IMG/VR virus record: IMGVR_UViG_3300031841_003928
Span: 1 to 20,210 of that record
Strand: one strand, 5' to 3'
Length of the DNA stretch: 20,210 nt
Origin: a virus
Numbering within the stretch: the first letter of the stretch is position 1; every line of letters starts with the position of its first letter. The notes under the pieces were generated by a model. The model did not search any database, was not told the origin of the DNA, and worked only from the letters and a program-made list of their open reading frames with translations. Shown piece by piece: positions 5,807 to 12,896 of the stretch. The position numbers and the translations under genes are program-made.

Positions 5807-6290
5807 CGACGTGGACGGAGCCATTGCCGTTGTCGAGCGAATGCTGGCCCCGGCTAAACCGGAGGATGTCGCGGTTGTTCTCGGCAAGACGCTGGTGATG
5901 TGGACACCTCCGAAAGAATTGAACCTGCAAGACGCCATGCCGCTCTACGTCCATGCGTTGTCGGATTTGCCGATTGACCTGCTGCGGTCCGCGATGGCGA
6001 AGGCGACGAAGAGTTGCGAGTTCTTCCCCCGTCCAGCGACGATCCGGGATCAAGTTGCCAGCGAGTTTTCCGCCCGTCGTCATACGCTATCCCGCATGAA
6101 AGCCGCCCGTGGGAAAGCGGCGCACGAACAGGCCTTGGAACGGGATCGTCGGGAGCGCGCCTCGGCCAAGGCGGCGGAGGTACGTGAGATCGGCGAGCGA
6201 TTACGTGCGATGTCCGATGGCGTGGTGGCGCGGACCAAGGCGATGAAGGGCGGGCCAGTCCCCGGCGACACCATCGAGGCCGCTGAATGA
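5688..6290 (+). CDS. Putative helicase-loader-like replication protein
   Basis: The ATG at 5688, with GGAGG at 5678-5682, gives 200 residues; a longer frame to 5556 would lie wholly over the initiator's C-terminal domain. The central part, PEDVAVVLGKTLVMWTPPKE then MPLYVHALSDLPIDLLRSAM and CEFFPRPATIRDQV, resembles phage proteins that follow initiators. In those, a helical bundle ends in a F(F/M)P.PAE(I/L)R-type motif and the protein may load the replicative helicase, as lambda P does. The C-terminal third is a charged helix rich in A, R, K and E. I see no Walker motif, so it is not a DnaC-type ATPase. Family assignment is by pattern and position only. Confidence 0.5.
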   Translation: MAQAVARAAGVLETRSDEVWQAPSWLAMWKADQSVPVSLDDVDGAIAVVERMLAPAKPEDVAVVLGKTLVMWTPPKELNLQDAMPLYVHALSDLPIDLLRSAMAKATKSCEFFPRPATIRDQVASEFSARRHTLSRMKAARGKAAHEQALERDRRERASAKAAEVREIGERLRAMSDGVVARTKAMKGGPVPGDTIEAAE

Positions 6291-6589
6291 CCATCGCTCA
6301 CGCCTTCAACTGCTCGCCGTCCGACGCCAAGGCAATCGCCAATCGCTCTACGGCCTTTCACGCGGCTGTCGACAGGCTTGGTCCCATCCGCGCATGGAAG
6401 CGGGGCAAGGTCTGGACGCTGGACGGGCGCAGGGCGGAACCGGCGGAGTTTATCGAAGAAGCGGATTGGTTGGCGTCGCGGCCCGCGCGGACGGATTACG
6501 AGGCTAAGTGGTTGGGCCAAAAGCCGTCGTTTGGAGGCGAGCCATTGACATCCACCAGACAACCAACAACGGCGAAGGAGGGTGAGTAG
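6287..6589 (+). CDS. Hypothetical protein, 100 aa
   Basis: Starts at an ATGA overlap with the preceding gene. The start HAFNCSPSDAKAIANRSTAF then GPIRAWKRGKVWTLDGRRA looks like a small nucleic-acid-binding or excisionase-like fold, but I do not recognise a family. The C-terminus (TSTRQPTTAKEGE) is disordered. GAAGGAGGGTGAG at its 3' end provides the ribosome-binding site for the next ORF. Confidence 0.6.
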   Translation: MTIAHAFNCSPSDAKAIANRSTAFHAAVDRLGPIRAWKRGKVWTLDGRRAEPAEFIEEADWLASRPARTDYEAKWLGQKPSFGGEPLTSTRQPTTAKEGE

Positions 6590-6760
6590 ATGGACGCGGA
6601 GCTAGAGGCGAGGATCGATCGGGTGGGACGGCAGCGGGTTTTCTATCGCATGGCCGCGCTTGGTTGGACCCCGGGGAGTCGTCCTCCGAAATGGGCTTGG
6701 GGGTCGCTTGTCGACGAATTGGAGGCTGGTACACGGCCTCTACCGATCGTCGCGAAATAG
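6590..6760 (+). CDS. Hypothetical protein, 56 aa
   Basis: ATG at 6590 touches the previous TAG, and AAGGAGGG lies 8-15 bases upstream. The product begins DAELEARIDRVGRQRVFYRM and continues ALGWTPGSRPPKWAWGSLVD, tryptophan-rich and positively charged. I recognise no family. The strong ribosome-binding site and exact abutment support expression. Confidence 0.6.
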   Translation: MDAELEARIDRVGRQRVFYRMAALGWTPGSRPPKWAWGSLVDELEAGTRPLPIVAK

Positions 6761-6784
6761 ATTCGGCCAAGGAGGAATAGCGAT

Positions 6785-7432
6785 ATGGACCGAGAAATGA
6801 TTTTGAATGCCCCGGCGACACCAATCCCGTTCCGTCGCCACGGCACCGTGGAGCGCCGAGAGGGGATCAACGGGCGATTTGTCCCGCGCCGGTATGCCGA
6901 TGAAGAAAACCTCGATTGGTATGCTCTGGTGACGAAGCCCCAGCACGAATTCGTCTGCGCCGGGAAGATCCAGGACATGGGCCATGCCGTCTTCGTTCCG
7001 TATGCCTCGGAATGGCGTCGGAAGAGCCGCTATAGCAAGGCCAAGGTGCAGCGCCATTACCCGTTGATGCCTCGATACATCTTTGTCGGTTTCGATTACC
7101 TGCCGCCGTGGCTGGACTTGCACGCCGCTGATTGCATGCAGGGCGTGGTGGGCGTTGGTGGCTACGCGAAGAAGCTTCCGACCGCGCGCGTGATCGAGCT
7201 GATCAACACTCACGGCGCGGGCGTATACGTGGCTCCGGCGGCGCAACAGTTCATGCGGACACACCACGAATTCGCCGTGGGGGACCGGGTGCAAATCGTC
7301 GACGGCCCGCTCTATGAGCACTTCGCCGAGGTGACCGCGATCGACGGCAAAAAGGCCCGTATCTTGTTTGAGATTTTCAATGAGGTACTGGATATAGAAA
7401 TTGCGCTTGACGATCTCGTGATTGCTCGGTAG
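6785..7432 (+). CDS. NusG/RfaH-family transcription elongation (antitermination) factor
   Basis: A 215-residue protein with AAGGAGGA 9 bases before the ATG. After a 43-residue basic leader comes an NGN domain: DWYALVTKPQHEFVCAGKIQ at 44-63, then HAVFVPY at 67-73 and the family block HYPLMPRYIFVGF at 91-103. A KOW domain follows at about 163-190: FAVGDRVQIVDGPLYEHFAE then VTAIDGKKARILFEIF. This is the layout of specialised NusG paralogues (RfaH, UpxY, LoaP), which bind RNA polymerase and suppress pausing and termination on chosen operons. It stands at the end of the early genes, immediately before a 383-base structured gap and the packaging/head operon, where lambda places Q. It is therefore a good candidate late-gene antiterminator. 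The family is clear; the target is inferred. Confidence 0.88.
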   Translation: MDREMILNAPATPIPFRRHGTVERREGINGRFVPRRYADEENLDWYALVTKPQHEFVCAGKIQDMGHAVFVPYASEWRRKSRYSKAKVQRHYPLMPRYIFVGFDYLPPWLDLHAADCMQGVVGVGGYAKKLPTARVIELINTHGAGVYVAPAAQQFMRTHHEFAVGDRVQIVDGPLYEHFAEVTAIDGKKARILFEIFNEVLDIEIALDDLVIAR

Positions 7433-7815
7433 GATTCTGGTAATGGCCCATGCGCGATCTGCGTCAGCGCCCTTTCGGCGACCGAGACGCAGCGGACCCA
7501 GGAAGCGGCGAGTATCAACCGGCTTCTCCCAATCTGGAAAAATGTCCAAAATCAGCGCAAGTTGTTTATCCGCTCCCGAGCAATCGGCGGCGGGTTTTTG
7601 ATTCCCGGTTCTGAATCTGGCTCAACCAGGTAGTAGGAGCCGCCCGGCGGGACTTCGGTCCCGTCCTTCAATTCAAACGTCCTGGCACGGACACAACGAC
7701 GCTATGGGTTGGGGGATGTTCCTGGCCGGCGTCGTTGGTGTCGGGACGCTCTAGTTTCACGCGGGTGAGTGAGGGCTGGTAAGCCCCAGACTTCAATCGT
7801 TTGAAAGGAAGCAAC
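7433..7815 (+). other. Early/late junction with structured RNA elements
   Basis: 383 bases without a confident gene. Hairpin one: CTGCGTC (7459-7465) pairs with GACGCAG (7486-7492) and encloses CGCC/GGCG (7468-7471, 7477-7480) with a CTTTC loop. Hairpin two: GGCGGGAC (7646-7653) pairs with GTCCCGTC (7658-7665) around a TTCG tetraloop closed by C-G, with one G-T pair. Neither has a U-tract. No clear -35/-10 pair was found. It could be the late leader on which the NusG-like factor loads. Low-confidence reading frames on both strands are listed separately. Confidence 0.5.
7450..7614 (+). CDS. Possible small protein, 54 aa
   Basis: An open frame starting with ATG 17 bases after the NusG-like stop. 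It encodes RDLRQRPFGDRDAADPGSGE, YQPASPNLEKCP and VVYPLPSNRRRVFDSRF. Composition is plausible for a small basic phage protein, but the ribosome-binding site is weak. It covers the first hairpin and overlaps a minus-strand frame. I recognise no family and consider it uncertain. Confidence 0.28.
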   Translation: MRDLRQRPFGDRDAADPGSGEYQPASPNLEKCPKSAQVVYPLPSNRRRVFDSRF

Positions 7816-7817
7816 AT
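7552..7817 (-). pseudogene. Possible frameshifted minus-strand gene
   Basis: Reading leftward from an ATG at 7817, the first frame gives LLPFKRLKSGAYQPS, then VKLERPDTNDAGQEHPPTHS and VVVSV, and stops at 7668. A -1 shift in 7671-7701 continues as RARTFELKDGTEVPPGG, YYLVEPDSEPGIKNPPP and ARERINNLR, stopping at 7552. Joined, they make about 88 residues with a beta-strand-like join (SVVVSVRARTFEL) and high third-position G/C in the second part. No slippery heptamer is visible, so an indel is likelier than programmed frameshifting. Its start lies against the + gene at 7816. It may be chance. Confidence 0.28.
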
Positions 7818-8067
7818 GCTTTCCCAAGTAACGTATATCGAGCGCGCCGACGACGAGCCGCTGATTCTGAAGGGTGCCCTATCCGAGCGGCAAGTCCTGG
7901 AGGCGGCAATCGATGCCACAAGCTACCGGCATTTCGGATGCACGGCCAATGGCGGCAGCCAGTCAATCTCCATCGAGGCCGTTGACCGCCAAGCGCTGGG
8001 AGTGGTCGAGGAACACGCGCCGACGAAGCGCCGGAGCCGGAAGAGGGTCGAAGCGTCTGATGGTTGA
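7816..8067 (+). CDS. Hypothetical protein, 83 aa
   Basis: ATG at 7816 is preceded by AAAGGAAG with good spacing; a TTG at 7801 is in frame but would overlie that site. The product is LSQVTYIERADDEPLILKGA, a helix SERQVLEAAIDATSY, then QSISIEAVDRQALGVVEEHA and a basic tail RRSRKRVEASDG. It begins the run of genes leading into terminase. I recognise no family. It overlaps the next gene by 8 bases. Confidence 0.6.
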   Translation: MLSQVTYIERADDEPLILKGALSERQVLEAAIDATSYRHFGCTANGGSQSISIEAVDRQALGVVEEHAPTKRRSRKRVEASDG

Positions 8068-8245
8068 TGTGTGGGACGGGGACGAGCTTGATAAACTTGC
8101 CCGCGACTTGTTCGGGCTCCCGCTTTGGATGCGCGCGAGGATCATGCAGTCTCGCCGGTATAAGCCCGTGGCCTTTGCCCCGCCCGACGACACGCCAAAT
8201 CATTACGACACAACCGTGACGGTGGCGTTCCATGGCAGGGCGTAA
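8060..8245 (+). CDS. Hypothetical protein, 61 aa
   Basis: ATG at 8060 overlaps the preceding stop by 8 bases, and the 3' end overlaps the DUF5681 gene by 14. The sequence VDVWDGDELDKLARDLFGLP then LWMRARIMQSRRYKPVAFAP is helical, ending in a strand TTVTVAFHGRA. Small proteins of this type often sit just before terminase, but I cannot name a family. Confidence 0.55.
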   Translation: MVDVWDGDELDKLARDLFGLPLWMRARIMQSRRYKPVAFAPPDDTPNHYDTTVTVAFHGRA

Positions 8246-8627
8246 ACCTGCGGGTACAGCTAAGAGACAGCTTCCAAAGGCGATGGAGGCTCATCAGTTC
8301 AAGCCCGGCCACTCCGGCAACCCAAAAGGGCGCGGCAAAGGTGTTCGCAACAAGCTTGGAGAGGCGTTCTTGGAGGCCCTCCACGAGGACTTCAACGAGC
8401 ATGGCGCGGCGGCAATCACCAAGTGTCGGGAAGACAGCCCCGTGGCGTACGTCAAGGTCTTGGCCAGCATTTTGCCGAAGGATCTCAATGTCACAATCAA
8501 CCCGTTGGAAGAACTGACCGATGCCGAGCTTATCGAGCGGATCGGAGAACTCAGGGACGCCGTTGACTCCGCTCTTGGTGGAACTGGCGCGGTTGCAGGC
8601 GGAACGGAAGAGGCGACTCGACACTAA
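8232..8627 (+). CDS. DUF5681 protein, likely small terminase subunit
   Basis: A 131-residue protein with the DUF5681 signature FKPGHSGNPKGRGKGVRNKL at residues 23-42, then EAFLEALHEDFNEHGAAAI and YVKVLASILPKDLNVTINPL. DUF5681 proteins lie directly upstream of large terminase genes in many alphaproteobacterial phages. The basic N-terminus and helical core suit a DNA-recognising small terminase, though biochemical proof for the family is lacking as far as I know. The C-terminal third (ELTDAELIERIGELRDAVDS) is acidic and helical. It overlaps the large terminase frame by up to 107 bases. Confidence 0.75.
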   Translation: MAGRKPAGTAKRQLPKAMEAHQFKPGHSGNPKGRGKGVRNKLGEAFLEALHEDFNEHGAAAITKCREDSPVAYVKVLASILPKDLNVTINPLEELTDAELIERIGELRDAVDSALGGTGAVAGGTEEATRH

Positions 8628-9942
8628 CCTTCTCGCCCGATACCTGCCTTATTCCAAGCAGAAAGATTTTCACCACGAGACGGTCCGCGAGCGGCTGTTC
8701 ATGGCGGGCAACCAGCTCGGGAAGTCCTGGGCGGGGGCTTTCGAGTGCGCGATGCACCTGACTGGGAAGTACCCGGATTGGTGGGAAGGCAAACGCTTCA
8801 AGAAGCCTGTGATTGGCTGGGCGGCGGGAGAGACGGGCGAGGTTGTCCGCGACACCATCCAACGGTTGCTGTTGGGCCGTGTTGAGCCCTGGGGGACGGG
8901 GGCGATCCCGCAGGCGGATGTAATCAGCGCTGATTCCGCTCTCGGAACGCCAGGTTTGAAGGGCGTCATCAAGGTTCGTCATGTGTCGGGCGGTGAAAGC
9001 CAATTAACGCTGAAGTCGTACAATCAGGGGCGGGAGAAGTTCCAGGGCGAAACGCTCGATTTTTGCTGGTTTGACGAAGAGCCGCCGATTGACATCTTCA
9101 CCGAGGGGCTGACGCGCACGAATACGACGCAAGGGCCGATTTGGATGACGTTCACGCCGCTCAAAGGCATGTCCGATGTTGTGGTGAGGTTTTTGATGGA
9201 GGAAAACCCTGACCGCTCGGTTACTCAGATGACCATCGAGGACGCCGAGCACTACTCGCCGGAACAGCGTGAGAAGATTATCGCCAGCTACCCAAAGCAC
9301 GAACGGGAAGCCCGGACGAAGGGCGTGCCGATTATGGGCTCGGGTCGCGTCTACCCGATCTCGGAAGAGGAAATCACCATCGCGCCGTGCCCGATCCCGC
9401 CGCATTGGGCGCGCATCGTGGGCATGGATTTGGGCTGGGATCACCCGACAACCGCCGTTTGGCTGGCATGGGACAAGGACACGGACACGATTTACGTCAC
9501 GGACGCCTATCGTAAGCGCGAGACGGTCCCGGCGATGCACGCGGCGACGATCAAGGCCAAGGGGGAATGGATGCCCGTGGCCTGGCCTTCGGACGCTGGG
9601 AGCCACGGCAGGGACGGCGCAACGCCGCTTGTCGAGCAGTATCGTGGTCACGGGCTGAAGATGCTGTCTGATAGAGCGCAATTCGATGACGGCGGCGTAT
9701 CCGTCGAGGCCGGGCTCATGGAGATCCTGGAAAGGATGGAAACGGGGCGGTTTAAGGTGTTCGCTCACCTCAATGAGTGGTGGGAAGAGTTCCGGATCTA
9801 TCATCGCAAGGACGGCAAGATCGTCAAGGAACGCGATGATCTGATGGATGCGACCAGGTACGCGGTGATGATGAAGCGCGAGGCCAGGACGAAGCCGGCG
9901 CCGCACAAGCCCATCAACGTCAATACAAGCTGGGTCGAGTAA
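8521..9942 (+). CDS. Terminase large subunit
   Basis: The ATPase-nuclease motor that pumps and cuts phage DNA at the portal. Walker A is GNQLGKS (63-69). Walker B is LDFCWFDEE (179-187), with D185 and E186 or E187 as acidic residues. Motif III is WMTFTPLKG (208-216). The RNase H-fold nuclease starts at IVGMDLGWDHPTTAVW with D303, continues at AWPSDAGSHG with D358, and ends at DDLMDATRYAVM with D443, the three acidic residues expected for metal binding. The length of 473 residues is normal for the short terminases of SU10-like and P22-like podoviruses. The start is uncertain: the ATG at 8521 lies 107 bases inside the upstream gene, and a GTG at 8578 would give LARLQAERKRR near the N-terminus, as in relatives. 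Confidence 0.93.
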   Translation: MPSLSSGSENSGTPLTPLLVELARLQAERKRRLDTNLLARYLPYSKQKDFHHETVRERLFMAGNQLGKSWAGAFECAMHLTGKYPDWWEGKRFKKPVIGWAAGETGEVVRDTIQRLLLGRVEPWGTGAIPQADVISADSALGTPGLKGVIKVRHVSGGESQLTLKSYNQGREKFQGETLDFCWFDEEPPIDIFTEGLTRTNTTQGPIWMTFTPLKGMSDVVVRFLMEENPDRSVTQMTIEDAEHYSPEQREKIIASYPKHEREARTKGVPIMGSGRVYPISEEEITIAPCPIPPHWARIVGMDLGWDHPTTAVWLAWDKDTDTIYVTDAYRKRETVPAMHAATIKAKGEWMPVAWPSDAGSHGRDGATPLVEQYRGHGLKMLSDRAQFDDGGVSVEAGLMEILERMETGRFKVFAHLNEWWEEFRIYHRKDGKIVKERDDLMDATRYAVMMKREARTKPAPHKPINVNTSWVE

Positions 9943-9947
9943 CCGCC

Positions 9948-10328
9948 GTGGCCTGTCATGGCGATTTTCGCGGGCTTCCACCGCATCATCGCGCTTGGTT
10001 AGAGGCGCATCCGCACAGAACAAGAGAGTGGCTCAGGCACCGGCTGGCCGATGGTTTCGACGTCCATCATTTGAATGCTGACCCGACAGATAACAGCCCA
10101 GACAATTTAGTTCTCATTGAGCATACCGATCATATGCGGATACACGATGCCCCGAGCCTTTTCTATCGAATCAAATTGACGCCGCTTAACGAATGCATGG
10201 GAAGAAAAGCGGCGCCGGACAAAAAGAAGCCGAGCAGAAAAAAGCAGGCGCTCCTCGATCTTGGGTTTCAGACCAAATCCCAATTGGATCGCCACTTGGC
10301 CCGCTTGCGCCGGGCTGAAAATCTGTAG
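9948..10328 (+). CDS. HNH endonuclease domain protein
   Basis: A 126-residue protein starting with GTG. The HNH block is GFDVHHLNADPTDNSPDNLV (36-55) followed by LIEHTDHMRIH (56-66). H40/H41, N53 and H62/H66 are the likely metal and catalytic residues. The tail is very basic, KAAPDKKKPSRKKQ. It sits between the large terminase and the portal. In several phages an HNH protein next to terminase helps DNA cleavage in packaging; elsewhere such genes are free-standing homing nucleases. Its tight fit in the operon (5 bases after terminase) favours a packaging role, but this is inference. Confidence 0.8.
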   Translation: MACHGDFRGLPPHHRAWLEAHPHRTREWLRHRLADGFDVHHLNADPTDNSPDNLVLIEHTDHMRIHDAPSLFYRIKLTPLNECMGRKAAPDKKKPSRKKQALLDLGFQTKSQLDRHLARLRRAENL

Positions 10329-10371
10329 CCAAAATTTTTCGTTGTAACGCACCAATCACCAGAGGTTGCAA

Positions 10372-10578
10372 ATGTCTCAAGCACTAGCTGTCCGCGTTGC
10401 GCGGCTGGATCAATCCCTCACGGCTGCGCTTGATCTGATCTCGGATCTCCGTGCGAAGTCTGCCGATCTCGAAGAGCGTGTCGAGGATCTGGAAACGCGG
10501 CCAGCCGATGTTTCTGGGACGGTCGTTGAAATCATGCCCCGCAAGCGCGGGCGCCCGAGAAAGCTGGCCAATGTCTGA
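10372..10578 (+). CDS. Coiled-coil protein with an AT-hook-like tail
   Basis: A 68-residue protein; the ATG at 10372 has AGAGG 6 bases upstream (TTG at 10366 is less likely). A heptad-rich helix, RVARLDQSLTAALDLISDLR then ADLEERVEDLETR, predicts a coiled coil. The C-terminus PRKRGRPRKLANV contains RGRPRK, which matches the AT-hook core (GRP flanked by basics), so it may bind the DNA minor groove. The stop overlaps the portal start by 8 bases (ATGTCTGA). Function is unknown. Confidence 0.65.
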   Translation: MSQALAVRVARLDQSLTAALDLISDLRAKSADLEERVEDLETRPADVSGTVVEIMPRKRGRPRKLANV

Positions 10579-12895
10579 TTCATCCCGATCCGATAGCAAG
10601 CTTAGGGCGGCCTTATCGTCGCAACTGCGCTCGGCTATTGGGTATGACAATGACGAGCTATCGTCCGAACGCGCCACCGCTTGGCGTTATTACATGGGCG
10701 AGCAATCGACCCTGCCGAGCATCCCGGGACGATCGAAGGTCATGTCCCGCGACGTTTACGAGACGGTCGAAACGGTCATGCCGTCATTGGTGCGGGTGTT
10801 TCTCGGCACGGATCAGGTGTTCCGATTTGAGCCCGAAGGCGAAGAGGACGAAGAGGCGGCGCAGCAGGCGACGGATTATGTCTCGTGGCTGATGCGTCGC
10901 AAGGGCAATTTCCGGCAGATATTCGATTGGATGAAATCGCCGCTGATTTACAAGAACAGCGTCCTGCACGTCTGGTGGGAGGAATCCGAAACCGAAGTCA
11001 CCGAGGAATACACCGGCCTTAGCGTTGATGAGATGACGGAGATCGTCAACGACGAGAGCGTGACGGTTGAAGAGATTGAAGAGTACCCGGCGGAGGTTGA
11101 AATGCCCGCCGAGCCGCAAATGCCACCGCAGCCGATGGGGCCGGATGCTGGCGGCATGCCTCAAGCGCCGATGCCGGGTGACGCCGGCGGGATGCCGGCC
11201 ATGCCGATGCAAGAGCCGATGGCGCTCTTTGACATCAAGATCCGCCGCGTCAAAACCAGCGGCGAAATCAAGATGGAGGCTCTCCCGCCCGAAGAGTTCT
11301 TGACCAACAGCCGCGCCAAGTCTTTGGAAGACGCGCGCATGGTGGCCCGGCGCACGCGGGTATCGAAGAGCGACCTGTTGAAGCGCGGCTATGACGAGAC
11401 GGAAGTCGAGAGCCTGAGCGCCGACGATGATCTGTATGAGGAAACCGAGGAGCGATTTGACGACCTCGAATACGATGACGACAACGACGCCACCAATGAG
11501 GCGGCGCAACTGTGTCGGATCTATGAGGTCTATATCCAGTTCGATTATGACGACGACGGCGAGACCGAATGGCGGCGAGTGGTCATGGGCAACGGTCCGG
11601 ACTCTCCGGTTATTTTCGAGAATGACAAGCACGAGGGATTGCTGCCGTTCTGTGATCTAACGCCGATCATCCTGCCGCATCGCCGCATCGGGTTGTCAAT
11701 GGAGGACGGGTCGCGAGAGGTCCAGCGGTGGAAGTCGACCTTGCTGCGGATGATGATGGACGGGCTTTATCACTCCGTCTTCCCGCGCAAAGTCGTGGAC
11801 ATGAGCCAGATTGAGCCCGAGTTCTTCAACGACGTGTTGAACCAGGCGCCGGACGCCATCATCCGCGCCAAGGGGCCGAATGCGATCGTGCCTCTCCAGA
11901 CGACCTGGGAAGGCCAGCGCGCCTTTCCGATGCTCGAATATGTCGACGGCCAATTGGTCCGCCGCACGGGCGTTACCCCGATGGGGCCGGATCTTAATCC
12001 GAACGCATTGCAGCCGGAGACGGCGGAAAAGGTCCGCGAGGACAGCAATCAGGGCCGCGAGCGAACCGAGCTTATCACGCGCGTGTATGCGGAGACGGGT
12101 TTCAAGCAACTGGCCCGGTTGATGCTCCATCTCGTGACCAAGCACCAGGACAAAGAGCGCATTATTCGCCTTCGCGGCAATTGGGTGCCGATGGACCCGC
12201 GATCATGGAACGCGGATATGGACATCAAGGTGTCTGTTGGCTTGGGAACCGGCAATCGTGACCAGCAGATGCAGCGCTACATGGTGATAGCTCAGAAGCA
12301 GGAGCAGATCCTACAGGTGGCGGGGATGCAAAACCCGCTGGTGACGCTGAAGAACTATTACAACACGCTGGAGAAGATGGTCGAGGCGGCGGACTTGCCG
12401 GACGTTGATATTTTCTTCACCGACCCGGACAAAAACCCGATGCCGCCGCAACAGCCGGGGCAAGATCCGAAGGTGGCCGAGGCCCAAGGCAAGATGCAAA
12501 TGGAGATGCAAAAGCTCCAAATGCAGCAGCAAATGGACGGCCAGAAGATGCAAGCCGAGGCGGCCATGGCGGAGAAGAAATTGCAAGCCGATTCCGCTCT
12601 TGCCGCTCAGAGGCTCCAGGCGGAACAGCAGATCAAAGCCCAAGAGGCCCAGCGCAACGCGGCAATGCAAGAGCGGCAGTTCCAGCAACAGTTGGAACAG
12701 CAGCGCGTGATTGAGGGCATGAAGCTGGAGGCCTCCGAGCGCCAGGCCGAGCGGGCGTATCAATTGGATGTCCAGAAGATGGCCGTCGATCAGCAATTCC
12801 GCGAGCGGGAGCTGGTGATGGAAGCCGAATTGGAACAATTGAAGATGGCCGCCGGCTCGCGTGACGGGCAGGGCAACATCAACGTGAGCGACTGA
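10571..12895 (+). CDS. Portal protein (SU10/P22-type)
   Basis: 774 residues from the ATG overlapping the preceding stop; an upstream frame to 10451 overlies another gene. The N-terminus has the signature WRYYMGEQSTLPSIPGRSKV then SRDVYETVETVMPSLVRVFL (38-78), as in large podovirus portals. A proline/methionine/glycine-rich insert (about 173-217, with repeated DAGGMP) splits the early domain. The stem/wing region follows with DLTPIILPHRRIGLSMEDGS. The C-terminal ~150 residues are a long Gln/Met/Lys-rich coiled coil (QKLQMQQQMDGQKMQAEAAM and similar) that probably forms the barrel in the virion. The portal is the dodecameric channel for DNA entry and exit and binds terminase. The size and tail match the P22-like class, so a short-tailed virion is likely. 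Confidence 0.88.
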   Translation: MSDSSRSDSKLRAALSSQLRSAIGYDNDELSSERATAWRYYMGEQSTLPSIPGRSKVMSRDVYETVETVMPSLVRVFLGTDQVFRFEPEGEEDEEAAQQATDYVSWLMRRKGNFRQIFDWMKSPLIYKNSVLHVWWEESETEVTEEYTGLSVDEMTEIVNDESVTVEEIEEYPAEVEMPAEPQMPPQPMGPDAGGMPQAPMPGDAGGMPAMPMQEPMALFDIKIRRVKTSGEIKMEALPPEEFLTNSRAKSLEDARMVARRTRVSKSDLLKRGYDETEVESLSADDDLYEETEERFDDLEYDDDNDATNEAAQLCRIYEVYIQFDYDDDGETEWRRVVMGNGPDSPVIFENDKHEGLLPFCDLTPIILPHRRIGLSMEDGSREVQRWKSTLLRMMMDGLYHSVFPRKVVDMSQIEPEFFNDVLNQAPDAIIRAKGPNAIVPLQTTWEGQRAFPMLEYVDGQLVRRTGVTPMGPDLNPNALQPETAEKVREDSNQGRERTELITRVYAETGFKQLARLMLHLVTKHQDKERIIRLRGNWVPMDPRSWNADMDIKVSVGLGTGNRDQQMQRYMVIAQKQEQILQVAGMQNPLVTLKNYYNTLEKMVEAADLPDVDIFFTDPDKNPMPPQQPGQDPKVAEAQGKMQMEMQKLQMQQQMDGQKMQAEAAMAEKKLQADSALAAQRLQAEQQIKAQEAQRNAAMQERQFQQQLEQQRVIEGMKLEASERQAERAYQLDVQKMAVDQQFRERELVMEAELEQLKMAAGSRDGQGNINVSD

Positions 12896-12896
12896 G

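Noticed and set aside
4970-5938. 322-codon minus-strand frame opposite the replication initiator
   Set aside because: Antisense shadow of a well-recognised gene. Its FLLPFLSLPFYFPSLPFP part is simply the complement of the purine tract.
7605-7635. T-loop-like GGTTCTGAATC suggesting a tRNA
   Set aside because: The loop has the wrong length, the flanking bases do not form a 5-bp stem, and no acceptor or anticodon arms could be drawn.
8996-10023. 339-codon minus-strand frame opposite terminase (9004-10023)
   Set aside because: Shadow of the large terminase; H/R/P-rich composition typical of antisense GC-rich DNA.
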